Source: an archaeon
Lineage (GTDB): Archaea; Thermoproteota; Nitrososphaeria; Nitrososphaerales; CADDZS01
DNA length: 51,970 bases
Direction: 5' to 3'
NCBI GenBank assembly: GCA_902812485.1
Contig: CADDZS010000002.1
Coordinates: forward strand, 1-51,970
The notes below the pieces were generated by a model. That model was not told the origin of the DNA and made no database searches. It worked only from the letters and a program-made list of their open reading frames with translations. The translations under genes were made by a program, and so were the position numbers. Shown here one piece after another: positions 25,080 to 34,196 of the stretch. Within the stretch, counting starts at the first letter, position 1. Every line of letters starts with the position of its first letter.

Positions 25080-26285
25080 TTGCACTTGCGGTCTGGTGGT
25101 CAGGAGGCCAAGATTTCAAGGAAAGCAGGTCAATTTACTGAATCAGTCATCCGAGAGATGACAAGGCTCGCAAATAAATTCGGGGCCGTTAATCTTGCTC
25201 AAGGCTTTCCTGATTTTCCTTGTCCTGCCGAGTTGAAAGAAGCCGCCTCGAGCGCAGTATTTGATGATTACAATCAGTATTCCATAACTTGGGGGGCTCC
25301 AGAGCTTCGAGATGCCATTGCAGCAAAGGAAAGAGCCTACAATCGAATAGACTGCGATCCTGAAAAGAACATCGTGGTCACATGTGGCACAACCGAGGGA
25401 ATGGTTGCTTCTCAGCTTGCGATTCTTGATCCTGGAGACGAGCTCATCATCATAAGTCCACACTATGAGAATTATGCTCCCGATGCTATCATTTCTGGTG
25501 CGCGGCCAAAATATTTTGTCCTTTCTGAGAGGAGAGATAAGGATGAAGAATTCGAGATCGACGAGGAGAAGCTCAAGACAGAATTTGGTCCAAACACAAG
25601 AGGAATCGTTATCAACACGCCGCACAACCCGACTGGAAAGGTGTTTTCAATGAAAGATCTAAAATTGATTGCAGATCTGTGTAATGACTACGATGCAGTT
25701 TGCTTTACTGACGAAATATACGAGCACATACTTTACGATGGAGCTACTCATCTCAGTATTGGAAGTTTCTCATCGATGCAGGATCGAACAGTGACCATTT
25801 CTGGATTCTCAAAGACTTACAGCGTCACGGGGTGGAGGGTAGGCTACACCATTGCATCAGAGAAGCTCACAAATGCAATTAAGAAGGTTCACGATTTCCT
25901 CACCGTCGGTGCACCCCATCCTCTGCAGATGGCTTGTGTGAAGGCCCTTTCTCTTCCAGAATCGTACTACGAGAGCCTGAGGAAGGACTATCAAAGGAAG
26001 AGAAACCTTCTTCTCTCTTCCCTTGAAGACATTGGCTTCAAGTGCGTAAAGCCTAGAGGAGCGTATTATATCTGGTGCGATTTTTCGGAACTTGACAAGA
26101 CTTCGAACGATGTAGAATTTTGCATGCATTTAGTTGAGAAGGCGCGAGTTGCAGGAGTCCCTGGTTCTTCTTTCTTCTTTTTAGATGGGAAAGTAGGCGG
26201 CAGGAAGGAAATTAGGTTCACATTTTCGAAAAGGATTGAAACCCTGCAAGCTGCATGCGAGAGACTCAAGTCAAGCTTTGCTTGA
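25080..26285 (+). CDS. PLP-dependent aminotransferase, class I/II
   Basis: A 401-residue fold-type I aminotransferase. Seen: VNLAQGFPDFPCP (about 37-49), NTPHNPTG (179-186), TDEIYEHI (about 210-217) with the PLP-pyridine Asp, and the Schiff-base lysine in SGFSKTYSVTGWRVGY (Lys245). The QGFPDF start resembles kynurenine/glutamine/methionine aminotransferases (YbdL, KAT-like) rather than aspartate aminotransferase; substrate is uncertain. The frame opens at TTG 25080, with a second TTG two codons later; homology begins at ISRKAGQFTESVIREM, so one of these is the start. A rhomboid gene follows after about 40 bases and may be co-transcribed. Confidence 0.9.
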   Translation: MHLRSGGQEAKISRKAGQFTESVIREMTRLANKFGAVNLAQGFPDFPCPAELKEAASSAVFDDYNQYSITWGAPELRDAIAAKERAYNRIDCDPEKNIVVTCGTTEGMVASQLAILDPGDELIIISPHYENYAPDAIISGARPKYFVLSERRDKDEEFEIDEEKLKTEFGPNTRGIVINTPHNPTGKVFSMKDLKLIADLCNDYDAVCFTDEIYEHILYDGATHLSIGSFSSMQDRTVTISGFSKTYSVTGWRVGYTIASEKLTNAIKKVHDFLTVGAPHPLQMACVKALSLPESYYESLRKDYQRKRNLLLSSLEDIGFKCVKPRGAYYIWCDFSELDKTSNDVEFCMHLVEKARVAGVPGSSFFFLDGKVGGRKEIRFTFSKRIETLQAACERLKSSFA

Positions 26286-26327
26286 GAAAGAGTCTCTCTG
26301 ACGAAGGGAAGAATTGGGCTGTCTGCT

Positions 26328-26963
26328 TTGAGAGCGACTCTTATTCTGATACTCGCGATAGTTCTTGCGTACTTTTACGAAGCATCTTCCCTTTCTTCGG
26401 ACTTCATAACAAGCAATCTTGCCTTCAGCACTTCAAACCTTCTCGCCGGCAAGCCATGGACCCTTGTGACTGCTCTTTTCGTTCATGCCTCCCTCGTTCA
26501 TCTATTTGGAAACATGCTCTTCTTGTTTATCTTCGGCGCCGCCCTCGAAAGTGAGGTGGGAGGAGCAAGGATGGTTGGACTCTTTTTCTTTGGGGGAATT
26601 TTGACATTCTTACTAGGCATACCATTGTATCCCGTGGGGACACCTTTGGTTGGGGCATCTGCTGCGATATTCACTCTTTCTGCTGCTATAATGTTGATCC
26701 ATCCAACCAAGCTCACCATCATCATCTTACCTGTCGGACTTGTCGCGGTTCTCTTTTTCCTCGAAAATGTATATGCAGCAATCGCTGGATTCGGAGGAAA
26801 TATAGCTTACTACTCTCACGTCATAGGCTTCCTAGTCGGAATACCCTTTGGTATAATCTGGAGCAAGAATCCACTCAGAAACTTGGGGATTACTCTCTTA
26901 ATGCTTGCAGTCTTTCTTTTGATCATTTACTTTGTACTACCGCTGTTTCTTCCGAAGATATGA
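26328..26963 (+). CDS. rhomboid-family intramembrane serine protease
   Basis: A 211-residue polytopic membrane protein with about six hydrophobic helices. The rhomboid catalytic set is complete: Asn62 in HLFGNMLFL, the nucleophile Ser111 in VGASAAIF, and His164 in YYSHVIGFLVG. It would cleave single-pass membrane proteins within the bilayer. The His-x-x-Gly pair of the last helix is preserved. TTG start 43 bases after the aminotransferase, with no obvious promoter of its own. Confidence 0.92.
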   Translation: MRATLILILAIVLAYFYEASSLSSDFITSNLAFSTSNLLAGKPWTLVTALFVHASLVHLFGNMLFLFIFGAALESEVGGARMVGLFFFGGILTFLLGIPLYPVGTPLVGASAAIFTLSAAIMLIHPTKLTIIILPVGLVAVLFFLENVYAAIAGFGGNIAYYSHVIGFLVGIPFGIIWSKNPLRNLGITLLMLAVFLLIIYFVLPLFLPKI

Positions 26964-27247
26964 AACTCGAAAATGAGAAATTTTCTTCTCTTTGCAAGGA
27001 TACAAATCACAGTCTACTTGCTATTAGGAGAGGTAAAGAACTACAAAGCCTCCATTAGCAAGGGAATCATGTGAAAGCTAAGTCTCATGCATTTTTCTCA
27101 AATTCAGTATTCCCAATTCGTGTGCTTGTGAGCAGGAACGCCTTTCGAGCTTATCCGATCTATTGCAAATTAGTTTCGATGATGAAAGAGGGAGCTGCGT
27201 GACTGATCTTTAGAATACTAATTGAACGCACAATTGACATATACGGT

Positions 27248-28945
27248 TTAGATCTCGCTCAAGTTCCTTCCCGACCTTCCATCAAGCAGAACAACTCTTC
27301 TTCGCGACTTCAGGGCGAGCTCCACTCTGTAAATTGGATAGAGGAAGGGTCTGAACGTGTCGACGTCTGAGCCTTCGAACGACCCTTTCACAACTTCACG
27401 GATTTCATCCTCCTTTATCTCCTTCTCAACCCCTGCCTTTGGAGGACTTGCACTAACTACTCCAAGATTGAGTGGGGACTCCATGAACTGAACCTTGGGA
27501 ATGTCGACGAGAGGGCGGACAAGCTTCGCTTTGCCTATCTTGACCGAAGTTACGAGTCGCCTTGCCTCAAGCACTCTGATGCACCTTCTCACGAGATCCT
27601 CAGGGATCCTTGACCTTGACGCAACCTCGATCAAAGTAAGATCCTTTCCTGGCTCGAGTGCCTTCAATGCTTCTATTTGAATCGCTGAAAGCCCAAAGAA
27701 TCTTTCCAAGCCATCTTGCCTGAATGAGATTCCCGTGTCGCTCCAGTCAACAATTCTACCAGTGTATTTGTCTAGCACCATGTACCTTGTTTCGAACTTC
27801 TTTCTGAGCACTCCAGATCTAGTTCTTACTCCAACCTCAATCAAAGGCCTGTAAGTGAGGGTCACAGACGTCACTTGTTCTTCCTCGCCAAAGAGCGGAA
27901 AACTTTTCTGCCGCTTGATAAAAATTGGAACCTCTTCTCTCTCAATTAGCGGGGGGAGTCCGGGATGACCTCCCACTAGTGGAGCTTGAATTTGTCCGAC
28001 TGGTTGGGTTGCAGATGAAACAATTGCGGTGTGCTCTGAGCGCGGGACTTTGATCATTTGCTGCTGTTGCAAATGTGGCGTCACCGATCCCTGATGAGCT
28101 GCTTCGATAGGAGAAGTTCTCAGTTTCTGGAGTACTTCTGCTGACGGCCTAACTGCCCTATCCATAAGTTTCGGGGTGATGCCGCCGTGAGTAGTTTCCC
28201 TTTGCCTGATTCTGACGCGTGTTGGAGTTGGAGCAAGTCCGCCCAAGGCAAAGAAGATCCCCGGCGAAAGAGCGGTAAGCTGCGTGGGTAGTCCTCTTTC
28301 AGGAAAGAATTGAGCAACTGATTGAAGATCATTCTGGATGACAAGCTTCCCGATCATTTGATTGCTGCACTGGCTCAGAATATTCTTATCAACAAGCGAG
28401 GGCCTCTGGGTGCAGAGCATGAGCCCGAGACCTCTTTTTCTTCCACGTCTTGCGACCTCGTCAAATATCTTGAGTCGCTCTCCCGACTGGGGCGCGAAGC
28501 GATCCGCTTCCTCGAGTATAACGAGGTACGGAACTCTCCTCTTCGAGATCTCTCCATAGAGAGCGGTCAAAAAGAATCCAACTTTCCCCTTCGGATCGTC
28601 AGTTTCTGAAAGATCCAAGATCAGAGGTGGGCTGTCAGGAGCTTGTATTGCAAGATCTTCGAGGCTTATCTCATCCCATCTGAGATCGCATTTTTCCCCC
28701 TCACCAATCGAGATGACCTCAAACTTTTCCTTGAGCCCCCAGTATTCTCCCTCAATATCGATCATAACAAAAGGGACCTTGTTTTTGCAAAGCTCCTCGC
28801 AGAAGACGCCGACTGTGTAGCTCTTTCCGCTGCCGCTTGAACCTATTATGCATGTTCTGCCGGTTGCAACGAGTTCGGCGTCAACCCTGAATGGTTTGTA
28901 ATCTGCAAGACCCAGATTAAGTAGGGGCAATGAACAGATAAGCAC
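27248..28945 (-). CDS. herA: HerA-family ATPase (DUF87)
   Basis: A 565-residue HerA/DUF87 hexameric-type ATPase. Walker A is GSSGSGKS (35-42), then MIDIEGEYWGL, Walker B VILEEADRF, and CTQRPSLVDK with the conserved Gln-Arg-Pro. Unlike HerA of the NurA operon it lacks a long N-terminal beta-barrel (HAS) and has a C-terminal extension of over 250 residues. That extension includes a winged-helix-like part (LEVASRSRIPEDLVRRCIR-like) and a Pro-rich linker. It therefore belongs to a side branch of the family; a role in DNA translocation or repair is likely but not certain. GTG start preceded by GGAG. Confidence 0.88.
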   Translation of the reverse strand: MLICSLPLLNLGLADYKPFRVDAELVATGRTCIIGSSGSGKSYTVGVFCEELCKNKVPFVMIDIEGEYWGLKEKFEVISIGEGEKCDLRWDEISLEDLAIQAPDSPPLILDLSETDDPKGKVGFFLTALYGEISKRRVPYLVILEEADRFAPQSGERLKIFDEVARRGRKRGLGLMLCTQRPSLVDKNILSQCSNQMIGKLVIQNDLQSVAQFFPERGLPTQLTALSPGIFFALGGLAPTPTRVRIRQRETTHGGITPKLMDRAVRPSAEVLQKLRTSPIEAAHQGSVTPHLQQQQMIKVPRSEHTAIVSSATQPVGQIQAPLVGGHPGLPPLIEREEVPIFIKRQKSFPLFGEEEQVTSVTLTYRPLIEVGVRTRSGVLRKKFETRYMVLDKYTGRIVDWSDTGISFRQDGLERFFGLSAIQIEALKALEPGKDLTLIEVASRSRIPEDLVRRCIRVLEARRLVTSVKIGKAKLVRPLVDIPKVQFMESPLNLGVVSASPPKAGVEKEIKEDEIREVVKGSFEGSDVDTFRPFLYPIYRVELALKSRRRVVLLDGRSGRNLSEI

Positions 28946-29090
28946 GTCTCCTTTAGTGGGTAAAATAACTTTGTCGTCACTGAATTCTGATCTTCCTTAG
29001 GTGTGTCCATGCCTGATGGAGCCTAAACAATATCAGGAAGAGAGCGAAGATGGTGGCAATACCAGTCTGGATCAACCCCGCAAAGCGGCA

Positions 29091-29960
29091 TCAAGGAATC
29101 AACTTCGCTACTTTCACAACATCCTGAAGTCTTTCTATCTCCTTCACCACAATCCCAGGGTGCTGAAGAGCAAAATCTTGGGGTATGTGTTCTCCTGGAT
29201 TTGTGTACTGTGCATACTTGTGCCAGAGACCAGTGTAAAGACATGCGTTCATCTTGCATGCAACCGCACCAACGATATCGGCCTTGAACAGATCTCCAAC
29301 ATGGAGAGCTTCAGAGGGTTCAACCGAGAGAAGCGACAGCGCTTTGCGGAATATCTCCTTTCTCGGTTTCAGATAGCCAACTTCACATGATATTACAAGA
29401 TGATCAAAGTAATCCCCTATCCCGAGAGCCTTGAGCATTCTTTGATAAGCCCTTGCAGATCTAGCGGCGTTGGATATCAAGGCTATCTTGACTCGTGGGA
29501 ACGTTCTTTTCAGCAGTTTCATCGTAGGTAGTGCCTCAGGGTTCAGACTGGGGAAGCGTGAAAAGTAGCCCGAATTGGATAGTATATTCCCTGCCCTTTC
29601 GTAGAGGGCCTCTTCCACGTCTTTTGGAACTTTGATTTGGAGTATTTCAAAGAGCATCCTTCCCCGCTCTTTCGGATGAATGTCAAATCCCCTATCGTAG
29701 AGCTCCTTTGCTTTAACCTGAAGCGATTCAAGCGCGAGCCTTACATCCGAGTAACTGAATCTGCTCCCCTGAGCTGAATCAATATTTGACGGACTCCCAT
29801 GTTGAGAAGGAGGAGGAGAAGAAGAGGAGGTGAGAAGCCTCACTTTCTTTACGAATCTATAGAAATTTACGAGCCTTCGCAGTCGTCTGTACTCTTCAAG
29901 TTCCTTGCTGTCCCATATCAGGGTCAGCCAGAGGTCAAATGTAACGGCTCCGATCGGCAA
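29091..29960 (-). CDS. HAD-superfamily hydrolase
   Basis: A 289-residue haloacid dehalogenase-type hydrolase. Motif I is TFDLWLTLIWD, with Trp where many phosphatases have a second Asp, a variant common in archaeal HAD proteins. Motif II is ALISNAA, motif III GYLKPRKEIF (catalytic Lys), and motif IV HVGDLFKADIVGA. Between motifs I and II is an alpha-helical cap of about 130 residues that includes a Ser/Pro-rich loop. It probably hydrolyses a small phosphate ester. TTG start on the minus strand, ending about 145 bases before the HerA gene's start. Confidence 0.87.
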   Translation of the reverse strand: MPIGAVTFDLWLTLIWDSKELEEYRRLRRLVNFYRFVKKVRLLTSSSSPPPSQHGSPSNIDSAQGSRFSYSDVRLALESLQVKAKELYDRGFDIHPKERGRMLFEILQIKVPKDVEEALYERAGNILSNSGYFSRFPSLNPEALPTMKLLKRTFPRVKIALISNAARSARAYQRMLKALGIGDYFDHLVISCEVGYLKPRKEIFRKALSLLSVEPSEALHVGDLFKADIVGAVACKMNACLYTGLWHKYAQYTNPGEHIPQDFALQHPGIVVKEIERLQDVVKVAKLIP

Positions 29961-30228
29961 CTACTGCTCCACCTTCAACAATCCACAAGGTAAAAACATT
30001 GATATCAAACTAGCAGATTGATAAGAAGAAATGCGAAATCCTTCACGCTCTCGTTCCCATCCCTCCACCCCCTTCTGTGATTTTTGAAAGATGGAGAGAA
30101 GGCAATAAAAAAAGGTGCGAATCATCGAGAAGATAATTCCTGAGAGGCTTTTTAACATTGGATCGTTAATAATTTCGGCGCATTTGCGCTTCTGGCTCGC
30201 TAAATGATGCTGGGGATGAGGGGATATC

Positions 30229-30660
30229 TTGAAATGCAAAATCGCAATTGTTGGGAGTAAGTCTCTATCTGGATATGATTACGTTTACAGACTCATCGAT
30301 AAGATCCTAAGTGAAGAAGGTAGAAGCTCCGATGAAATAATGGTTGTGAACGGGGGCGAAGATGGAGTTGATACCATGGCAGCCGAAGTTGCACTTTCTT
30401 ACGGTCTTGGTTATGAAGAGGTGCCACTACAAGAATGTCAAGACAGGAGCGGATCATGCCAGAAGAAGAATGCGCGATATTGCTTCGAACACTCTTACAA
30501 GCCTAGAAGCTTCAATATAGCAAAGCAAGCATCCAAAATATACCGAATATACGAGGAAGGTTGCATGAGCTCAACCTGCGAGGTAACTGCGAGGTTTGGA
30601 GAGGAGCTTGGGAAGAAGGTCGTGCGAATCCCCGTCGATATATTGTCAATACCAAGATAA
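30229..30660 (+). CDS. SLOG/DUF2493-like Rossmann protein, cysteine-rich
   Basis: A 143-residue protein with a SLOG-like Rossmann pattern: CKIAIVGSKSLSGYDYVYRL at the start, VVNGGEDGVDTMAAEVA in the middle (the nucleotide/ligand-contacting glycines), and KVVRIPVDI at the end. DUF2493/YspA-like SLOG proteins bind nucleotide-derived ligands. This one also carries a block of Cys residues (about 64-77 and about 108-113), suggesting a metal site not typical of the family. TTG start with GAGGGG upstream. Standing alone between convergent genes, its role is unclear. Confidence 0.7.
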   Translation: MKCKIAIVGSKSLSGYDYVYRLIDKILSEEGRSSDEIMVVNGGEDGVDTMAAEVALSYGLGYEEVPLQECQDRSGSCQKKNARYCFEHSYKPRSFNIAKQASKIYRIYEEGCMSSTCEVTARFGEELGKKVVRIPVDILSIPR

Positions 30661-30692
30661 AATAACTTGAAGAGCCAAGATGGATGCTTGAC

Positions 30693-31547
30693 TTAGAGGA
30701 GGGAGATTAGTGTGAAGTGGGGCCTCTTTGGTCTCACAGCCGGAGTTTTTCGTGATGTCAGTATCAATGCTGTTTCAGCGATTGCCTTGTAGTTAGTTAC
30801 AGCAGCACGAAATGTCGCTCTTCTTTCACGTTCAACATCTAGTAAGATTCGGCACGTAGGAACATCAAGGACGTGAGGAGTCTCGTTCCCTTCGCTCTCT
30901 TGTTCGTCTCCTTTCTTCTCAGCTCTCTTCAAGATCACAGCTTTGAGATAATCTCGCCCGATCCTTGATAGCAACTTCGGGCTTTCTCTTCCCTTGGCAA
31001 CAGTCGCTAATGGGTCTGACTCAAATATTCCGCCCATCGTGGATACAATTATGAGAGGGCAATCCAGCTCTGTTGCCACTTTCGCGGCAGAACTATCAGA
31101 AGTGAGCCCAGGCTCAAGTCCTCCAGTAATTGCGACGAAGCCTCGCTCTTTGAAGATATGGTGTTCTCTTGGATCTCTCGTCTCGTGGAGCCGTGAAATA
31201 TAGCTCTTTAATTGGTTCAGAGTTTGGAGAGGCTCTTGATTCACTAGAAAACTGCGTGGCAAGTGAAAGGAGTTAATTAGCATAGAAGCATTGATTCTGG
31301 AAGCTTCAATGCCTACCTCATCAAGTGCTCTATTTTCCTTTGTGTATCTTTTTGCCATCGCAAGGTACTGCAGGCCGAGACCGCCCGCTCCAACTACCGC
31401 TATGACACCAAATCCGAGGAGTGCGAGTTCCTTTAGTTGGCTCGCAGTTTCCCTCGTAGCTACTACATCCACCAAGGCATCCTTCGGCGAGCTGGTCGCA
31501 CCAAGTGACACCGAAAGAAAGCGGCCTCTCATTGCTATGCTTTTCAA
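30693..31547 (-). CDS. amino-acid-kinase family protein, UMP-kinase-like
   Basis: A 284-residue protein of the amino acid kinase fold, closest by eye to archaeal UMP kinase (PyrH): VIAVVGAGGLGLQYLAMAKR, LDEVGIEASRINASMLI, GGLEPGLTSDSSAAKVATEL, and STMGGIFESDPLA, matching the VDGIY-DP segment. It is longer than archaeal UMP kinases (about 225 residues), with an acidic insertion near 210-225. The first glycine loop reads SLGATSS instead of the usual GGS. It may be UMP kinase or a paralog with another substrate. Start is TTG at 31545-31547 or, five codons in, the ATG giving MRGRFLSVSLGA. Confidence 0.75.
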   Translation of the reverse strand: MKSIAMRGRFLSVSLGATSSPKDALVDVVATRETASQLKELALLGFGVIAVVGAGGLGLQYLAMAKRYTKENRALDEVGIEASRINASMLINSFHLPRSFLVNQEPLQTLNQLKSYISRLHETRDPREHHIFKERGFVAITGGLEPGLTSDSSAAKVATELDCPLIIVSTMGGIFESDPLATVAKGRESPKLLSRIGRDYLKAVILKRAEKKGDEQESEGNETPHVLDVPTCRILLDVERERRATFRAAVTNYKAIAETALILTSRKTPAVRPKRPHFTLISLL

Positions 31548-31740
31548 AGTTGATTTGTACTGACCCTTGAATTCTGATCCTTTATTCCTTTTCCTCTTTT
31601 TTCACTTGAAGAAGATTTTCAGTTCAAGATATTACGTGCATGCGCGCAATAGAACTTCAGATAACATGCAAACAAGCACGTTATGAACATCATGCCAACC
31701 GAAATCACTACTCACTCAAGGCGGAAAACGTGGTAATAGA

Positions 31741-31977
31741 TTGAAAATAAAATCGACGATTGGAAGATCGTGGTTCTCGCTTGCTTCGAAAATGGGAAAA
31801 AGGATGCGACGACTCTTTTCTTTTGTTGAAAAGCAATTCTCGAAGAAGACAAGTACTCGCTCTCTTCAAAAAATTTTTCAGACTCCTAAAAGGAGCAAGG
31901 CCATGCTTGGGAAGTTCATAAAAGAAGAAAGGATAACTGAATCGTTTGCAAAGTTTCCGCTTACTCAAGCGGATTGA
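31741..31977 (+). CDS. possible small basic protein (78 aa)
   Basis: TTG-started frame for a very basic peptide (about one third Lys/Arg), such as RSKAMLGKFIKEERITES near its end. It overlaps the end of the convergent nucleotidyltransferase gene by 13 bases. The composition could suit a nucleic-acid binder, but no fold is recognised and a minus-strand frame of similar length covers the same bases. Otherwise the 31548-31964 spacer shows nothing. Confidence 0.3.
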   Translation: MKIKSTIGRSWFSLASKMGKRMRRLFSFVEKQFSKKTSTRSLQKIFQTPKRSKAMLGKFIKEERITESFAKFPLTQAD

Positions 31978-32867
31978 GAGATTGAAAGTATGTCGCGCCA
32001 GATCTCCATAAGTTCAGAGACTGCTATGAAGCCTGTGTCTCGCAACATTGGTCGCCTTGCTCTGTCTTCCTTCAACAAAAGTGCTTTGAGCCACAATTTT
32101 TTGAGGCAATCCAATTTGGAGGAGTGAAGAGACTGGCGTAGATTTTCTATTCTGAGCCATGTGGTCTTTGTTTCTCGGGTTCTCCTTATCCCAAATTGGT
32201 CGATCGAAAGAATTGTCACAAAGAGCTGTATAAGCCTAGAGAATCTATTGACACTTGTGCCCATTTGAAGCTGGTCAATCCAGCCTTCTCTCTGTATATA
32301 CCAGACGAGCGTCCGAATCACAAGCTTATCAGCTCTGATTCCAATCGCGTAATCGTTCAGGTTCTTTTCTATTCGATCAAGAAAATAGCTGTACATTGAC
32401 TCGTCTCCTGCAAGCAGGCTCGAGTCAATCAAAGTTAGAATTGAATACCTACTAAAAAGGTTCTCAGTTGTGACCAATTCCGACAGAGATTTGTCGCAGG
32501 AGAAACTATCGCAAGGCCTTACACCATTTGACGAGAGGATCGAGTTAATCTTGTCAACTGTTATTCTTGCTTGAAGCTTCGTCCCTGGATAGCCTTGGCT
32601 GTTTTGCTGGACAGCGGCAAAAGAATCATTCCAGATCAAGACATAGTCTACATCAGAATCTGGGACAGACTCGAGCCTACTTGTTGAGCCGTTAAGACAC
32701 AAGCATGATTCCCGTGGCAACTTTATCTTTGATTTTTCGATAAGCTCACGGAATCTTATTGAAAGTGCGATTGACCTTTCGTAGCAACGCTTTACGACTT
32801 CCGGAAAGGATTCGTAGTCGATCCTTTGAACTAGGGGAGAGAGATGCCTCGATTGAGAAATTCCCAA
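31965..32867 (-). CDS. Pol-beta-type nucleotidyltransferase domain protein
   Basis: A 300-residue protein whose N-terminal third is a nucleotidyltransferase of the MNT/DUF294 type: LCLNGSTSRLESVPDSDVDYVL holds the GS helix-turn (Gly60-Ser61) and the Asp-x-Asp metal ligands (Asp72 and Asp74). The rest is helical (about 130-290), as in proteins with a following substrate-binding or HEPN-like domain. Such proteins adenylylate or uridylylate small molecules, proteins or RNA. TTG start. No toxin-antitoxin partner was seen next to it, apart from the doubtful frame upstream. Confidence 0.8.
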   Translation of the reverse strand: MGISQSRHLSPLVQRIDYESFPEVVKRCYERSIALSIRFRELIEKSKIKLPRESCLCLNGSTSRLESVPDSDVDYVLIWNDSFAAVQQNSQGYPGTKLQARITVDKINSILSSNGVRPCDSFSCDKSLSELVTTENLFSRYSILTLIDSSLLAGDESMYSYFLDRIEKNLNDYAIGIRADKLVIRTLVWYIQREGWIDQLQMGTSVNRFSRLIQLFVTILSIDQFGIRRTRETKTTWLRIENLRQSLHSSKLDCLKKLWLKALLLKEDRARRPMLRDTGFIAVSELMEIWRDILSISQSA

Positions 32868-33070
32868 GATTGCTTCTCCTCTTCTTCTTTTCTTCTCCCT
32901 CTTTCTTCGGCAGCTCTATCCTCTCTTCCCATCTGATTGGAAGATCTGCAATTTTTCCTTGAGCGACTCATGCCTTCAAAAGCAAGTTCCCTTCGGATTC
33001 TCACACTGCTTAATACATCAAGTTCTTTTTCCAAGCTCGCTTCAACTGATAGAGACAAACTATCTTGCAA
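32831..33070 (-). CDS. possible small charged protein (79 aa)
   Basis: Minus-strand frame with a TTG start and helical, charged composition (VEASLEKELDVLSSVRIRRE, then a Glu/Arg/Lys-rich part). It would overlap the first codons of the nucleotidyltransferase by 37 bases. Without a binding site or family match it remains doubtful; the 32868-33335 spacer shows no other frame except the hairpin at 33277. Confidence 0.2.
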   Translation of the reverse strand: MQDSLSLSVEASLEKELDVLSSVRIRRELAFEGMSRSRKNCRSSNQMGREDRAAEERGRRKEEEEKQSWEFLNRGISLP

Positions 33071-33276
33071 AGAGGGCTGCCGCGTTTCACGAGTTAAGCA
33101 ACGGCTTTGGTATAATTGAAAGTTGCCGGAAAAATTCTAAGGTCATCTGAACTAGATCTTTTCTTCAGAATGAGGAAGAATCAGTGAAAGAATGATCTTC
33201 TTTCTCTCTCTTCACTCTGGCCTACTTCGCCATGGGAGAAATCTAAGATAGGCCACGAATACTTCCAAGTGAAAGT

Positions 33277-33293
33277 TTTCGCTATAAGCGAAA
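33277..33293 (-). terminator. hairpin downstream of cdvB
   Basis: TTTCGCT (33277-33283) and AGCGAAA (33287-33293) are perfect arms with an ATA loop, 43 bases beyond the stop of the minus-strand cdvB gene. No T-run follows, so termination is only inferred. Confidence 0.35.
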
Positions 33294-33335
33294 GGAAATG
33301 TTCACGAAAACGAATAATCAGAGGGCTTCGTCCTA

Positions 33336-34031
33336 TTAGAGCGAAGTGTCCTCTTCGGAAGAGGAACCCGAAGAAGTATCAAAGCCAGGGATCGAAGGCA
33401 GCTTCGATGAGATCTTTGATTCAGCAATCGCCGATGCTTCTGCGAGAATCTTTTCCGATTCCTCGCTCGTCGTCTCAAAACTCATGTTTAAACCTGAGAT
33501 ACTTCCTATTTCTTGCGTCAAGCCATCAAGGGAGCTCGATACTTCATCAAGCGAAGTGTGAGCTGAAGGCATAACAGTCTGAAGAGTCTTTCTCACCGCT
33601 CGAACAACGTTTCCCACCGGAGCAATGGTCAGAGCCAAGTCTCCCAAGTCAGTGATAGTTTTGAGCCTTCCTTGGACACTTTCGAGTGCAAGTTTCGCAC
33701 TGCTCACGAGTTTGATTGCTTTTCTAACCTCTGTCAGCTCGTTTGCGTAAGCATTTGCCTGCGCGGTTTCGTGCTTTTGGAAAGCGTTGGTCGTCTTTGC
33801 GAATAGGGCCTTCTCCTTTTGGCTCATTTGGGCAATGCTTTTGTCGAGTTTTGAAATCTGTGATTGTAAAGATCTGTCAGTCTCTATCAGCTTTCTACGA
33901 AGTTCTCTTGGTGGAGCAAGCGAGCTCTTGACACGCTGGATGGCACTCTCATTATTAAGATCCCTTTGCCACCTATTCTCAAAGCCAGACGACAAATACT
34001 TTCCACTGAATGTGTTTCGAGCAGAAAACAC
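33336..34031 (-). CDS. cdvB: CdvB-type ESCRT-III (Snf7-like) cell-division protein
   Basis: A 231-residue protein with the helical ESCRT-III core (about 40-205): basic helix 1 (RELRRKLIETDRSLQSQISK), LFAKTTNAFQKHETAQANAY, YANELTEVRKAIKLVSSAKL, and an acidic C-terminal helix around LAEASAIAESKISSKLP. This matches thaumarchaeal CdvB, which forms membrane-constricting filaments in division together with CdvA and the AAA ATPase CdvC. The tail (about 205-231) is Ser/Asp/Glu-rich and lacks an obvious winged helix or MIM2 motif. Thaumarchaeota usually have several CdvB paralogs scattered in the genome; cdvA and cdvC are not in this window. GTG start at 34029-34031. Confidence 0.85.
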   Translation of the reverse strand: MFSARNTFSGKYLSSGFENRWQRDLNNESAIQRVKSSLAPPRELRRKLIETDRSLQSQISKLDKSIAQMSQKEKALFAKTTNAFQKHETAQANAYANELTEVRKAIKLVSSAKLALESVQGRLKTITDLGDLALTIAPVGNVVRAVRKTLQTVMPSAHTSLDEVSSSLDGLTQEIGSISGLNMSFETTSEESEKILAEASAIAESKISSKLPSIPGFDTSSGSSSEEDTSL

Positions 34032-34196
34032 ATTATACTGCGGAAAGTAAGTTTTCCTTGACCAATTGTGTCAGAAGAATTAGATCAATTCCTCTTTGTT
34101 GGAATGTCTCTCTTTGGTTGGATATAGACAAACTGGATAAGATAGCGGCGCGATTGTAAATCTAGGATTGATAACAAGGCTCCTATTGCGACGAAT

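Noticed and set aside
27176-27215. GATGATGA followed by CTGA, like boxes C and D of an archaeal C/D sRNA
   Set aside because: No C' and second D box with proper spacing; a single pair of such short motifs is expected by chance.
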